This document shows, in pieces, positions 21,669 through 31,651 of a stretch of DNA of 64,000 nucleotides; position 1 is the first letter of the stretch, and the number at the start of each line of letters is the position of its first letter. This DNA comes from Gracilariopsis chorda. Taxonomy: Eukaryota > Rhodophyta > Florideophyceae > Gracilariales > Gracilariaceae. The stretch lies in contig NBIV01000095.1 of assembly GCA_003194525.1 (NCBI GenBank), positions 1-64,000 of the forward strand, written 5' to 3'. Both the position numbers and the translations under genes were made by a program. The notes beneath the pieces are model-generated. The model was not told the DNA's origin, did no database searches, and worked only from the letters and a program-made list of their open reading frames with translations.

Positions 21669-21818
21669 ATTTGGGGTGATTTTGGCGCAAACAGCCCTCG
21701 AAATGCCGAAATGTGCAGCAGTAAATTGGAATTTGTGTAATCAGGAAGCACCCAGTAACCTCGACAGAATATTTGCGTACCAAATGGTATTATTCTAGTG
21801 GCCATATAGTTTCGGCAA

Positions 21819-21850
21819 TAGAGGATTTACGCCGTACAAATTCTCGTACA
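21819..21850 (+). repeat. Left terminal inverted repeat of the 8.6-kb element
   Basis: Begins TAGAGGATTTACGCCGTA. It is followed to about 21955 by four or five TACGAGAATT-type motifs in both orientations. Its partner is 30371-30402. Confidence 0.78.
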
Positions 21851-22011
21851 ATTATGGTATACACCAGGGACAGGATGCACACTTGTCATTTGTGGCTACG
21901 AAACGTACGAGAATTTCATACGAATTCTCGTACAAACCACCATCCATACGAGTAGCTGATGGTATAACTCTTTCGCAGACGACGCGCTACGTTTGAACGG
22001 CTCTCTGACCA

Positions 22012-22930
22012 TGAGCACGTCCGGGCATTCCGAAAAATCGTCGAAAGACGCCAAGGATATGCAGACTACAACAGGATTGCCCGGAAAAAACCAAACCATT
22101 CTCTTCAACTACCAAAAGAGTCTGCCTTATCGTCCACTACGCAAAAATTGAAGCGATTTCGGTTTACTCAAGCATATGACATTTTTCTTCTTCAAGCGGT
22201 GCGAGAATATGACGCGCATGTTCCAGAATGGGGCATAACTGACGTAATATTGATAAAGTGTTGAATACTTTTCTTGCAGTAGTTCCTCAGGCAGTGTTTT
22301 CTTATATGAACCTTCCATCACGGAAGACGCTATTGGATCGATTTAAAAGGCTTTTGGCTATACAAAAAGCGGACAATAGGCGTAATGTGTCCGCAACTGG
22401 AATTGTGGAGGAGTAGGGTGAAAAGAAAGTGCTGCTAGATGATCTTATTCTTGAAATGGACGAAAAAAGCAGAAGCGGTGAAGGTAGAAAAGGAAGTGCT
22501 TAGAGCACATGAGAAAAAACTAATTGATTCCAGTGAAGAAATACGCAAGAAGGCTATGAAACGCAAGACAATTGCAGTGCAAAGTGATGGAGGTACTGAT
22601 ATCTCGAAATCGCCAGGCAGGAAACGGGCTCGACGTTTGGAGGCTTCTAATTCTGTTGACGATATGACATTTTTTCTTCTCGAGCAATCGAAAGAACTTC
22701 AACTATTTGAACAGAAGCGGTTCGACATGGAACACGAACGCTTGAAGATGGAAAGAGAAAGAAACGAGAAAGATCGGCAACATTTTGAGGCTTCGAGGAG
22801 AGAGGCGGACAGTGGATTGGAGCTTGAGAGGAAAAGATTTGAAATGGAAAAGGAAGAGCGTGCTTTAGCACTTGCAGAGAGGAAACAGATGATTGGTTTG
22901 ATTGAAGCTTTGACAAAGAAGCTTCAGTGA
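22012..22930 (+). pseudogene. Myb-like/coiled-coil partner gene of the 8.6-kb element
   Basis: From ATG 22012 the coding sequence passes through several frames. A Myb-like piece (FRFTQAYDIFLLQAVREYDAH, about 22155-22230) and a following helix piece (MNLPSRKTLLDRFKRLL, about 22305-22355) are separated by a stretch that may contain a short GT-AG intron (about 22242-22277). An in-frame TAG comes next, then the long frame 22439-22930, which is a strongly charged coiled coil (HEKKLIDSSEEIRKKAMKRK, then repeated Glu/Arg heptads). This organisation is typical of the second gene of PIF/Harbinger elements. Frame breaks suggest decay, though the intron call could remove one of them. Confidence 0.6.
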
Positions 22931-23045
22931 GGTAAACTGGATATGATGGTACACTAATTGGTTCGTTTACCCCAGGTGGTACTTCACAGGTTGCTCTTAT
23001 TTCGTCCGTGCGATTTGGCAGTTAGAACGGTTTGTTTGTTCATGC

Positions 23046-24582
23046 TTGGTGCGATCGCTATACATGCGTCTGTTTACGTGTTTTCAAGATGACCGTCTGA
23101 CTGAGTGCTATATTGCAAGCGTTTTTCCTCTTTTTTCTCGGCGCCTCGAACGAGCCTTTGGATTGGTGAAAGATATGATTCAGAAAGACGTAATCCATCC
23201 CAACTCTCATACCTACGACAATTTGATACAAGGTTGTGGCCGTTGGGGAGAGCTGGATGCTGCGTTGCGCTTGTTTCACTGAATGCGAATAGCTGGGGTT
23301 GCGCCTACCATTGTCACATACTCTGTAGCAATTGACGCCTGTGCAAAATGCGGTGCGGCGGTTGCAGTGGATCAAGCTTTAGATCTTATAACTGAAGTGA
23401 AACGGAGTGGTCTGGAACCAAACCTCGTTACGTACAATTCTCTCATTACACATGTGCGAGAGCTAAGCGATCCCACCTTGCTTTTAAAGTACTTCAGTTT
23501 ATACGAGAAGACAGAATTCTCCCGGATATCCTAACCCTGTGCTCTCTGGCTGATGCATGCGGTCGGAGCGGAGATGCTATTCGCGCCTTCGAGATCATCG
23601 AACAACTGGTAATGGAGTTTCTATCAATTAAGCCCAATGTGCCTGTTTACAATGCGCTTATACATGCATGTTTCAAGGCGAACGATTTCGAAAGTATGAA
23701 GATTGCCTTTGATGCTTTGAAACGTGAGCGTTTGCAGCCAAACGTTGTTACCTATTCAACTCTTATTAGTGCGTACACAGCGAAGAGTCACTTCGAAGAT
23801 GTCCTATACTATCTGAACAAAATGCAAGAAAGTGGGATGTGTCCTAATGAGCTAACTTTCACTTCTGTGATTTCAGGATATGGACGTTCTGGAAATGTTG
23901 ATCAGGCCATGGAAATGCTTGAGAAAGCACGGAAAATTTATAGAAAGCCGGACGAAGAACTTTAACTGCGGCGATCGTTGCCGCAATCGGTGGCGATCGC
24001 AAGGAAACTGTGCTGAAATTGGTAAAAGAGATGAGTCTTGCTGGATATTGTGTTCCGTATGTTTTGAACAAGATGATTCGGAAAGCTGGTGATCCAGAAC
24101 GAAGTGGAGCTGAATTGCGAAACATGCTATCTGTTATGGAAGCATTGAATGTCCGCCCTCAGCGTGTAGCCAAAGAAACGATAGTCAAAGCCTACGCAGA
24201 AGAAGGGGATGTGGTGTCTGCTTTCGGGGTCTTGCCGGATATGCAGCGTTTGGGATACCCTCCGAATCATCAGACATACCGCAGTCTTATACATGAGTGT
24301 ACAATTAGCAAGGATCCCACTCACATAAGAGAAGCAAGGGCCTTGTTTCGGAAAATCCGAGCCAGTATCGAGGATGGCCACGCGTTTCTTCGGTCGCACC
24401 GATCGAGGGACCTTTACGATGCAGTGGTTCGCGACGTTGACAAAATCTCTGATCCCTCGGAACGAGCAAGGCTACTAACGGGCATGCTAGAATCCATGGC
24501 GAAGGATTGTGGGAAAGTTTATGAGTATTTACTAGCGGAGCGAGTTTTTCCAGAGATACTGAAGGACTTGTGCTTCTCGTGA
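23046..24582 (+). pseudogene. Pentatricopeptide-repeat (PPR) protein remnant
   Basis: About 510 codons of consecutive ~35-residue PPR units (HPNSHTYDNLIQGCGRWG, PNLVTYNSLI, PNVVTYSTLISAYTAKS, PNELTFTSVISGYGRSGN). These organelle RNA-binding proteins act in mitochondria or plastids. The frame is broken by an in-frame TGA at 23280-23282, in the conserved LFHEM position, and by single-base shifts near 23485 and 23945. No targeting peptide is visible, so the 5' end seems missing; the first unit starts almost at once. It lies between the partner gene and other fragments inside a TIR-bounded element, so it is likely captured or trapped host sequence. Confidence 0.85.
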
Positions 24583-25252
24583 GTAAACTTTCGAGACTTC
24601 GGACACCATTGAACCTCGAGTCCCTGTGTGTAATAGTTCTTTAACTAGTCCATCGTCTTCCAATGTCAGCAGTGGTCTTGGTCAGCAGTTCGTACACACA
24701 CGAAACAATGGAGGGCCCAAGGGATCCTTTGATCGCAGTGCTAGCGACACAATATGTACGATCGTATTCGTTCAAGTCTGAATGATTCTTTTCTGTTCGA
24801 CACTTTTCGGGTGTTTGATAGAGTTGGGAAACTAAACTACATTGAATTTTAGTGTTCTTGTAATATGACGACTTTTCAAGACCCTACGAAAACTATGAGG
24901 CCACTAAGGATGATAGAATCGCACATCGAATAGTCGCGAAAGGGATTGCGGCAAAACTATCTTGAAGGGAAGTTGCAGAACAACACGGACTTGGATTCGG
25001 AGCAAAGATATTGTCTATACACACATGGGTTGAAGGTCTAAGATCGCCGATGGAAACCTCCTCTTACCACCCAGTTGCTTCGGTATCCGATACAAGTTTA
25101 GCAATTCTGCACAAAATGAGGTGATGGGGACACAGATAACCGTTGAGGGAGATGAAGAGCAAGGCATGTTTAGTTAAAATAAAACTGAGCTACAGCGTTC
25201 CACGAATGACGTGAAGAGCCTCCTTTTTTGACCCAGAGCTGTTAGAGATTTG
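24583..25252. other. No gene seen
   Basis: A/T-rich, no frame above 60 codons with recognisable content. It lies between the PPR remnant and the minus-strand fragments inside the 8.6-kb element. Confidence 0.5.
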
Positions 25253-26004
25253 CTACAATCCGTAGTCAGGTGGTGCAACAGGGTTGACTGAGGCTATCAG
25301 TGAAGGATAATTCAGATTCGCACTGTTGTAGATGCCAGCAAAGTCTTCATTGATGAGATGGTCAGGCATGTCAATGTTGACATCGTCGATAGGTCTCAGT
25401 CCCATTTCCTTAATCGGACCATCCCCGACAATGTCGACAGGGTGCAAACTGGAATAGTTCATGGAGATAGGATCACCTTCTGCAAGAGAAAATGCAAAAC
25501 CAAGGTCGGCAAGTGGGGCGTTGTCGAGCCCATAGTCACTCATCGTGCTCTCAAAGAGGAAGGGAGGAATGAGGTCTTCTTCAAGTGAAGTAACGGTATC
25601 GCTCTTTTGACATTTGTTAGCAGAACGTCCCCCTCTCCTTTCCTGCTCCCCTGCTCCAGCTCCGACTCGTCTTCGTCCTCCATCATTTACTCTGGGCGAG
25701 TAAATGAGGAGAGAGTATTCACGACACAATCATGTTGCGTCTCAAGAACAGATAAAGCGATGTTGGAGGTGGACGGTGTGCCAACGAAGTCAGCGACTAG
25801 CGCGGTATCAGTTGAAAAATTGGCAGACTCCTCTGGATGCAAACACAAATACGAAGAAACAAGCTGTGAAGTAGAACAGGAGTCTGGAACAGCAGTATGA
25901 GTATCGCCGAGGACAAGTGGTGTTTGCGGTTGCTGCAACGCAACAGGTTGAGAAGCAAGTAGTTTGCGAGGGGAGCCAAGTAAGGAGGTGGCAGAGGCAT
26001 TCAT
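25253..26004 (-). other. Unrecognised minus-strand frames
   Basis: Two minus-strand frames, 25687-26004 (105 codons, Ser/Thr/Gln/Pro-rich) and 25253-25729 (158 codons, acidic, with a DNAPLADLGFAFSLAEGDP segment), look like parts of one disordered, acidic protein with a frame break near 25700. The composition would suit a transcription-factor activation region, but no DNA-binding domain is visible. They may continue the host gene fragment upstream on this strand, or be a fourth fragment. Confidence 0.3.
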
Positions 26005-26138
26005 GCTCTTCAGCGTGGCCTGACATGCTGCTGAGGACGGTGGGTCGTCATTTTGTAGCGGGTTGGTCGTCGGACTTTGAGGTTACACTTCGCGATGGCG
26101 TTGAAAGCTTGCGAAGAGTAGAAGTGAGCGAGCGATGA

Positions 26139-27065
26139 TTATCGGATCCTGACAAAACATTCCTGCGCATCCTCAGCCCGCCATTTCCACTGCGTGAAGC
26201 GGGTTTCCATTTCGTCCTCGCTAGCACCAGCTTCAAGATCCGCTGAATCGTCATCTACGACGATGGGACGAAAGTAGTCATACTTTTCCGGAAGAAGCTC
26301 TTTCGGTATAAACCAGCACGAGCCAAATTTGTACTGGGACAAAAGAATAGTAGCCTGTGTGCTTAGCCATACAACCAGAGCAATGGCCAATGCAGGTTGC
26401 GGCTGCACGTGCAGAACGTTGTAAGGGCAGCCCCAGAAGTGCTATGGGATAGCAAGACGAGTGACGGTTGTACTGATAATATACGAGGGAAGCAGAGGAA
26501 AACGAAGGTCTTCGACAGCATTGAGTACTATTTGTGGTACCCAGAACGAAAAAAAGGCAAACAAAAAGAACCGCATATGGTTTTGGAGCTGATAAAGAAG
26601 AAGAATACCAATCAACAATGAGCCGTAAAATCGGGAATATAGCGTGGAGAGTTCTCAGCGCATCGCCTCCCAGCCTTCAGAGAAACCAGAAGGGTGGTGT
26701 GCCTTCCATATGAGCAACATTCATCTCATTAAAAAGATGGAGAAGCAGATGAACTTGAAGAATGCAGCAGTAGCAAACACATTGAAGAGCGGCTGCACAG
26801 CGATGCCCATAGTGAGATGTACAAGGCACAGGTAAGAGTCTGCAACAGCTTGCAAGCCCACGGTCATTAAAGAGACACGACGAGTGCCAGCTTGGGTGCT
26901 TGTCATTTCCATCTGTCTGATGAGAACAATAACTTGTATAAAGGTGACGACGGTGACAGGCAGGGTGTAGTTAACAGCCTTGCAAAAAAGATTTACCGTG
27001 TCCAGGGTGGACAGAACGAGGGATATTCTGCTTTGACCTTGCTTGGATACAAAAACACCTTTCAT
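26139..27065 (-). pseudogene. FLY1/Tul1-like transmembrane E3 ubiquitin ligase fragment, RING missing
   Basis: One frame of ~309 codons with in-frame stops at 26655-26657 (TGA) and 26442-26444 (TAG). It matches the membrane region of the plant FLY1/FLY2 and fungal Tul1/Dsc1 family: several hydrophobic helices with FIQVIVLIRQMEMTSTQAG, FNVFATAAFFKFICFSIF, SRFYGSLLIG, TVTRLAIP, FGSCWFIPKELLPEKYDYFR. These proteins are Golgi/endosome membrane E3 ligases whose C-terminal RING carries out transfer. Here the sequence runs to DAQECFVRI, where the RING should begin, and then stops; no Cys/His ladder is found downstream. The N-terminal lumenal domain is also absent. It is a double truncation inside the 8.6-kb element. 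Confidence 0.82.
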
Positions 27066-27416
27066 CTCTACAAACTCATCAGTGGGCTCCAGTTAACTGC
27101 CCGACAAAACTCCAGGAACGTTGGGATCGAGGCGCTGTGTGTCGCTTTCGCTAGGGGTCTCATCGGTGACCTGTCCCTCGGTTACATGAAAAGTGGCATG
27201 AAAGGCGCACTGCGCGGCAATGATGGATCGAGGGATGGCACGTTGCGCTCGGTACTGTTTGCGATGCTTTTGAAATCTTGGAGATACGGTCTTGAGGAAG
27301 CGTTCTTCCGTAGTATTGAGGTTGGTAAATGTTAATCCACTTCTCTTTCTGCGTGCTGCTGGACATATTCCAAGCGCTCCTTCGCGCCTCTGCCTAGCTC
27401 TACTCGTTTAAAAAAG

Positions 27417-29130
27417 TTAGGCAGTCATGAGAGTCATTAGTCTCCCAAATGATTCTTCTTTGAGGATCGAAATAAATGGAGGGGCTAGGGCAGCCATGGC
27501 AGAAATAGAAATGTTTGGTAAAGCCCCTAGCCGTTGACAAGCTCCTTCGAATAGCTTGATATTGCTCCGTACAATCCCTAATTCCTTAGCAAAGTCCTGT
27601 TCATCCCGACTTTCTGCAGGTGCGACGCGAATTATGTCCTTGACTTCAATCATGCCAGGATGAAGCTGATCCAGAAGGATACAGAGTACAGCACAGTCCC
27701 TGAAGCTTTCAGTGAAGTCTACGACCTTAATTCGGTGAATAACACATACGGTTGCACACCACTGAAGAAGCTTTCGTATACAATCTTTGTCTGTGCACTG
27801 ATAGATAACCAATCTGCTTGGACTCTTGATCGTTGGGCTTAATTCTCGAAATTTCTCCGGTGAGCTACACTACATAGCATTCGCCGTTCGGGCATGGAAT
27901 TCGTACTGTGCTGCACTGAGACTTTCGTCTAACAGTGAGTTGTCCAGAAGTTTGATTTCGATCCAGAGCTCAGTGATCTGCCACAGAAGGGCCACGGTCT
28001 CAGGTATGTTACCGTCTATGATTTCTCTTGCGGTCGCCTTCCATTGAACTTTAGCACGTAGTCTATCTGCAGCGTATTTGCTTATCGTATCCAACGCAAT
28101 CATTATGTTAAATGAGTGCTTTTTGTGTCTAGTCGCATCACTGAGCCGGCTACCATAATTGTATTTCACCTGTTGCAGAGGAAGAAGGTCACCAGTAAGC
28201 AATGAAGCAAGCCTGCAAAAGCGGATTCCCTCTCTTAAATCTGTGCCAAGATCTCGGACTGCAAAATTACTGATTCGATCCCACCACGGACAGTCATATT
28301 CTAGTCTCTATCCAAGGTCTCCAAGAAAACGATTCAGACTTTCAGGAGTTTGCAAGCATATTTGGCTCAGTTTATCAACGACTTCTTAAGAATTGTGAAC
28401 AGATGAGTCCGGTTTGAACAATGGAAAAGGAAGGTTGTTGACAACATCTGTGTCTTGTCCGGTATGATCCAACAACATGATGACCAACAGGGTGCGATAG
28501 GGAAGAAGTCCATTCTGCTTGACGGAGTCCATATTAGAAGACGGAGTGAAACTGTGCTTGGGCTAGTAGTGGGAAACTTTGATGCAACAGGATTCTCTGT
28601 GGTAAAATGGTTGCGCAGAATGTAGTCGACAAGTTTCTGTTGTAAGACTGCCACGTCTATTCTGTTGTTCGGCGTGTTTTGAGCTTGCAGTAGTACGTCG
28701 TCAATCTGGAGAGCGAAATTGGTGTGCAAGATAAGGCTCAGGCCCAACAGAAGCCAAGTAGAATTATACGAAATGTGAGCAGAGAAACTAACTGCTCAAA
28801 CTTAGGTTGCTCTGTACCAATAGAAACAGCGGCACTGAAGGAAATGTTGGCTTTCTTGATGTGGTTGCCAAAGCGCAGTACCTCAGCGTTGAATGCCGGG
28901 CCCCTGTAGAAGCACAACACAGCTGTGTATTGTGCAATGAAGACATCTGATGAAGCGAGGTTTTGAGTTGGGAAATAGGATAAAGATGAAGAAAGATCAC
29001 CAAGCTCGTGGTTTAGCCAAGCAGATAGGTCGATATATCGGTGTGTCCTTATATGGTCATATATTGCAGTACAAATCACACTCTGGTGCCTCACAATCAA
29101 AATACCGGCTAACCTGTCCTCCTTTTTCAA
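27417..29130 (-). pseudogene. ASPM-like (abnormal spindle) calponin-homology region fragment
   Basis: Read on the minus strand, 28560 to 27417 is nearly one frame with in-frame stops (near 28388, near 28311 and near 27880). The clearest part is a calponin-homology domain: SNFAVRDLGTDLREGIRFCR (~28260), LASLLTGD, then REIIDGNIPETVALLWQI (~27990-28040). A second CH-like piece follows (VVDFTESFRDCAVLCILLDQLHP, ~27680-27730). The preceding YRTLLVIMLLDHT segment fits the helices before the CH domains of ASPM proteins, which focus spindle poles. Frames 28367-29130 upstream include a frame shift near 28520 and probably belong to it. No IQ repeats are seen, so this is an internal fragment. Confidence 0.7.
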
Positions 29131-29248
29131 TACAGGTCTTGACGTTCAGCAGCAATGCGGATGCAATATACAAAAGAGCGACCGGAAATCGGCGAACGCA
29201 AAGCAGACGTGAGAAACCGTTTCGAACCCACATTTGTTTTAGGTCTTT

Positions 29249-30212
29249 TTAGTTCCATTCCACTGCAGTTCGAATTGCATTCATTGAACAGTTGTACTCA
29301 AGCTGTATGGCAGTAGCGCAACTTCTCTGAAAAGAAGTCTGTAACCATGGTCGCAGCACGTACGCAGGATCACCGTAAACATAGTACTGCAACCCGTTCA
29401 CAATCATACACCTTTCCATAACGGCTTCGATCCCGCTTCTTCTCAGGAGTGTAAGATCGTGTCGGCGTCCCACTTCAGGGCCAAACATATGAAAAATCAG
29501 GCCATCAGGGGTAGAAATGGCCTGATACTTCAAACAATGCTGCCGCGTGTGCCCAGAAAAAACAAGACCTTTGGTTGCTCCCCTCTCCTTCTGGACGACA
29601 TATACTTACCTTTGTGCTGTCAATGAACCCTACACATTTCTCTGGAGGGGCTCGACGTCTTTGAATTGCGTCTGCGTAAATTGTCGCACGAGATATCAGA
29701 AGCTTCTGCTGCAAAGTGGTTACCAGTCTACCTTTTAGGTTCACAAATCGCTCAACTGCTTCCCAGAATACTTCACTGATGTGTGTGAATCTCATCCCAA
29801 ATATTAGCTCCATATCATACCATGTATGAGCAGAAGACAATCGTTTCAAGACAATACAGCAGGCTGTAGTTGATTCACAATAGTAGCGATTGCGATGTGC
29901 ATGACACAGATCCCACCCGATAACCACAGAAATTCTACCAATATCGTTACGGCGAAATCTGTAGTCATGTAGACACTATTCCTCAGAGAAGATGTTAAGG
30001 TTGAAATTGTGATTTCGAATGCGGTAGCATCGAAGTTCAAGGTTTTGAAGATCATATTTTGCAACTTGCACGCGACGCCAAAGTGCTAGCATCAACGATG
30101 GTTCGGCTTCAGAATTAAGAGCTAGTTGAAACAGCGTTTTGCGCCGTAAAAAACGAGAACGAGCACGCCCAATTGAGTAGTCTTCTTGGCGGACCATCAT
30201 GTAAAAGTGCAA
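29249..30212 (-). pseudogene. Harbinger-type DDE transposase of the 8.6-kb element
   Basis: About 320 codons. The N-terminal helical part (30212 to ~29990) ends in an in-frame TAG near 29976. The catalytic part follows in the same frame: FGMRFTHISEVFWEAVERF, CVGFIDSTKVSICRP (first Asp), then a 1-nt shift in a T run near 29560, then FHMFGPEVGRRHDLTLL, GDPAYVLRPWL (second Asp) and an FNEC-like segment in a shifted frame (Glu). This is the DDE_Tnp_4 (PIF/Harbinger) type. It sits ~190 bp from the right TIR and faces the partner gene across 6 kb of host-like sequence. Inactive as read. Confidence 0.8.
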
Positions 30213-30370
30213 TGGAATCTTGGCTCATGTTCCAAACTGGGTGGTCTGTGGACAACCGCATGATTCTTATCCTACGAACTATACCATAAGTTATTTTGCG
30301 TAAGGTGCAAACACAATGTTTTGTTCCGCAAAATCTCGTAGCGTTCGTGTAAGTCGTGGCTACGAGATTT

Positions 30371-30402
30371 GATACGAGATTTTCTACGGCGTTAATCCTC
30401 TA
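30371..30402 (-). repeat. Right terminal inverted repeat of the 8.6-kb element
   Basis: The reverse complement begins TAGAGGATTAACGCCGTA and matches the left TIR at 27 of 32 positions. Two or three further TACGAGATTT motifs lie just inside (about 30331-30385). Confidence 0.78.
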
Positions 30403-31047
30403 ATGACCGCCAGTCGCTACTTTTCCATGCTTCCACATGTACGACAATTCGAAACACCGAGCTCCGTCAAAGATTAGCGAACAAGCGCTCCTCGCTTGCA
30501 CTCACGCCAACATCCCTCCGTTTCAGTCATCAAACTTTCGCTTTGTTGAAAGCACACTGGGACAAACGGTACTGAAGCGCTCGACCTTTTGATAGCTACA
30601 ACTCTTAATAATTTAACCATCACAGTCCAACTCGAACGGCCACCTGCAACACACCTTCCATTCTGGTCGCGTGCCTCGCCGCAAACGCCGTATAGTCAAG
30701 GCTCAAGACCTTCTCCGTCATAGACCGCACTCTCAACACGTCCTGTAACGCGGATTGTTCACGTGAGCAGCGATCTCCATCACCTCCCATACTGACTTGA
30801 GTGACAGATATGTGTAGACAAGGTCAGTAACCAGTACAGGGTGCGGTGACGTAGCCAGCAATGCAGCCGAAATACAAACAGGCTCCAGTGCGGCCTGGCA
30901 GTCCGCTTTGTACACATCCACAATATCTTGGGTTTGGCGCAGCTTGCAGACCCTCTGTTGCTGTGCTAAGCCAAAGATGGTGGCGAAGGATGATTCTTGT
31001 AGGGATATCTAACAAGTAGTGTTTCCATTCGCATTGCCACTCACCCC
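30403..31047. other. No gene seen
   Basis: Only short unsupported frames (for example 30733-30921 on the minus strand). Confidence 0.5.
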
Positions 31048-31633
31048 ATGGGCAACTTTGTCAGCTTTGTCAAGCACGCTTTGTTCTCCGCCGTCGCGGA
31101 GAAGATCGACCACCTTGCCCCCACCGCGTCCGAACAAGATGTCTCAGAGTGGTGCTGCTGCTTCAAGCAGCTACTGTAGTGTCGCAGATCGGCTTCGAGC
31201 GCGCCTTCAAGCAGTACTTGCTGGACATCTTGCAGATCGCCGACAAGCACGCTGCGCTGCTGCCCTCTGCTGTCGCCGATTGGCTCGAAGCAGACCCGAC
31301 CACCGCCTCCCTCGTCGAGCAGCATCGTGCCGACACGCTTTCACAGCAGGACCTGCGCGCCGGGCGCCTTCCAGACGGGTCGTCCGTGTTCCACGATGCC
31401 GACGCCGATGGTGTCGACGCCGATGGTGTGCACGGAGTCGTGGAGAAGGATGGTCGCGCCGTCAAGGTGTTCCGCGGTGAGCCGTTCCGCAACTAGGGCG
31501 ACACGCTATCCTTCAGGATGTCGTACAGCTTCGTGCCGACCACGCAGGTGGGCGTCATCAACGTCGTCAAGTTTGCTCTCGCCGAGCGGCGCCGTGTTTG
31601 CGTATCTGGCAGCCGCCACAGTTGGTCGCCAGT
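31048..31633 (+). pseudogene. FAD-linked oxidase (VAO-type) N-terminal fragment
   Basis: The likely start is ATG 31048 (MGNFVSFVKHALFSAV...). The frame shifts near 31145 and continues 31149-31496, then an in-frame TAG (31494-31496) stands where the family has the Trp of RNWGDTLSF. After it comes FVPTTQVGVINVVKFALAE, then RRVCVSGSRHSWSPVG, the FAD-binding signature of the vanillyl-alcohol-oxidase fold (sugar-lactone oxidases and relatives). Homology stops right after that motif, exactly where a short telomere-like sequence begins. The catalytic and substrate domains are missing. The region is visibly more GC-rich than its surroundings. The identity of the substrate cannot be told. Confidence 0.72.
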
Positions 31634-31635
31634 GG

Positions 31636-31651
31636 GTTTAGGGGTTTTAGG
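31636..31651 (+). repeat. Interstitial telomere motif
   Basis: GTTTAGGGGTTTTAGG, two units of the telomere G strand of this chromosome, directly at the break point of the oxidase gene. The G-rich strand runs away from the gene, as if telomere had been added to its broken end. Confidence 0.65.

Larger units (their letters stand above)
18792..21753. mobile_element. PIF/Harbinger DNA transposon, copy A (2962 bp)
   Basis: Bounded by imperfect terminal inverted repeats (left GCGTTATTCCTGATTA, right end read in reverse GGGTGCTTCCTGATTA) and flanked by the 3-bp direct repeat AGT (18789-18791 and 21754-21756). It carries two convergent genes, a DDE transposase (+) and a SANT/Myb-like partner (-), the standard content of PIF/Harbinger elements. 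A second copy at 50641-53601 aligns end to end and confirms the limits. Confidence 0.9.
21821..30400. mobile_element. 8.6-kb TIR-bounded Harbinger-like element carrying host-type gene fragments
   Basis: The ends are inverted repeats: left 21819-21850 and right 30371-30402 match at 27 of 32 positions (core TAGAGGATTWACGCCGTA). TA flanks both sides and may be the target-site copy or part of the TIR. Just inside each end are several copies of TACGAGA(A/T)TT, as expected for transposase-binding sites. A Myb-like partner gene lies at the left end (+) and a DDE transposase at the right end (-), the same convergent layout as copy A. Between them lie remnants of a PPR gene, a FLY1-like E3 ligase and an ASPM-like gene. 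Alternatively, two half-elements flank a genomic segment, but the transposase/partner split between the two ends favours one unit. Confidence 0.7.

Noticed and set aside
20248-21798. Plus-strand ORFs antisense to the Harbinger partner gene
   Set aside because: Ser/Arg/Gly-rich products reflect the antisense of a Glu/Arg coiled coil and a Pro/Ser-rich region.
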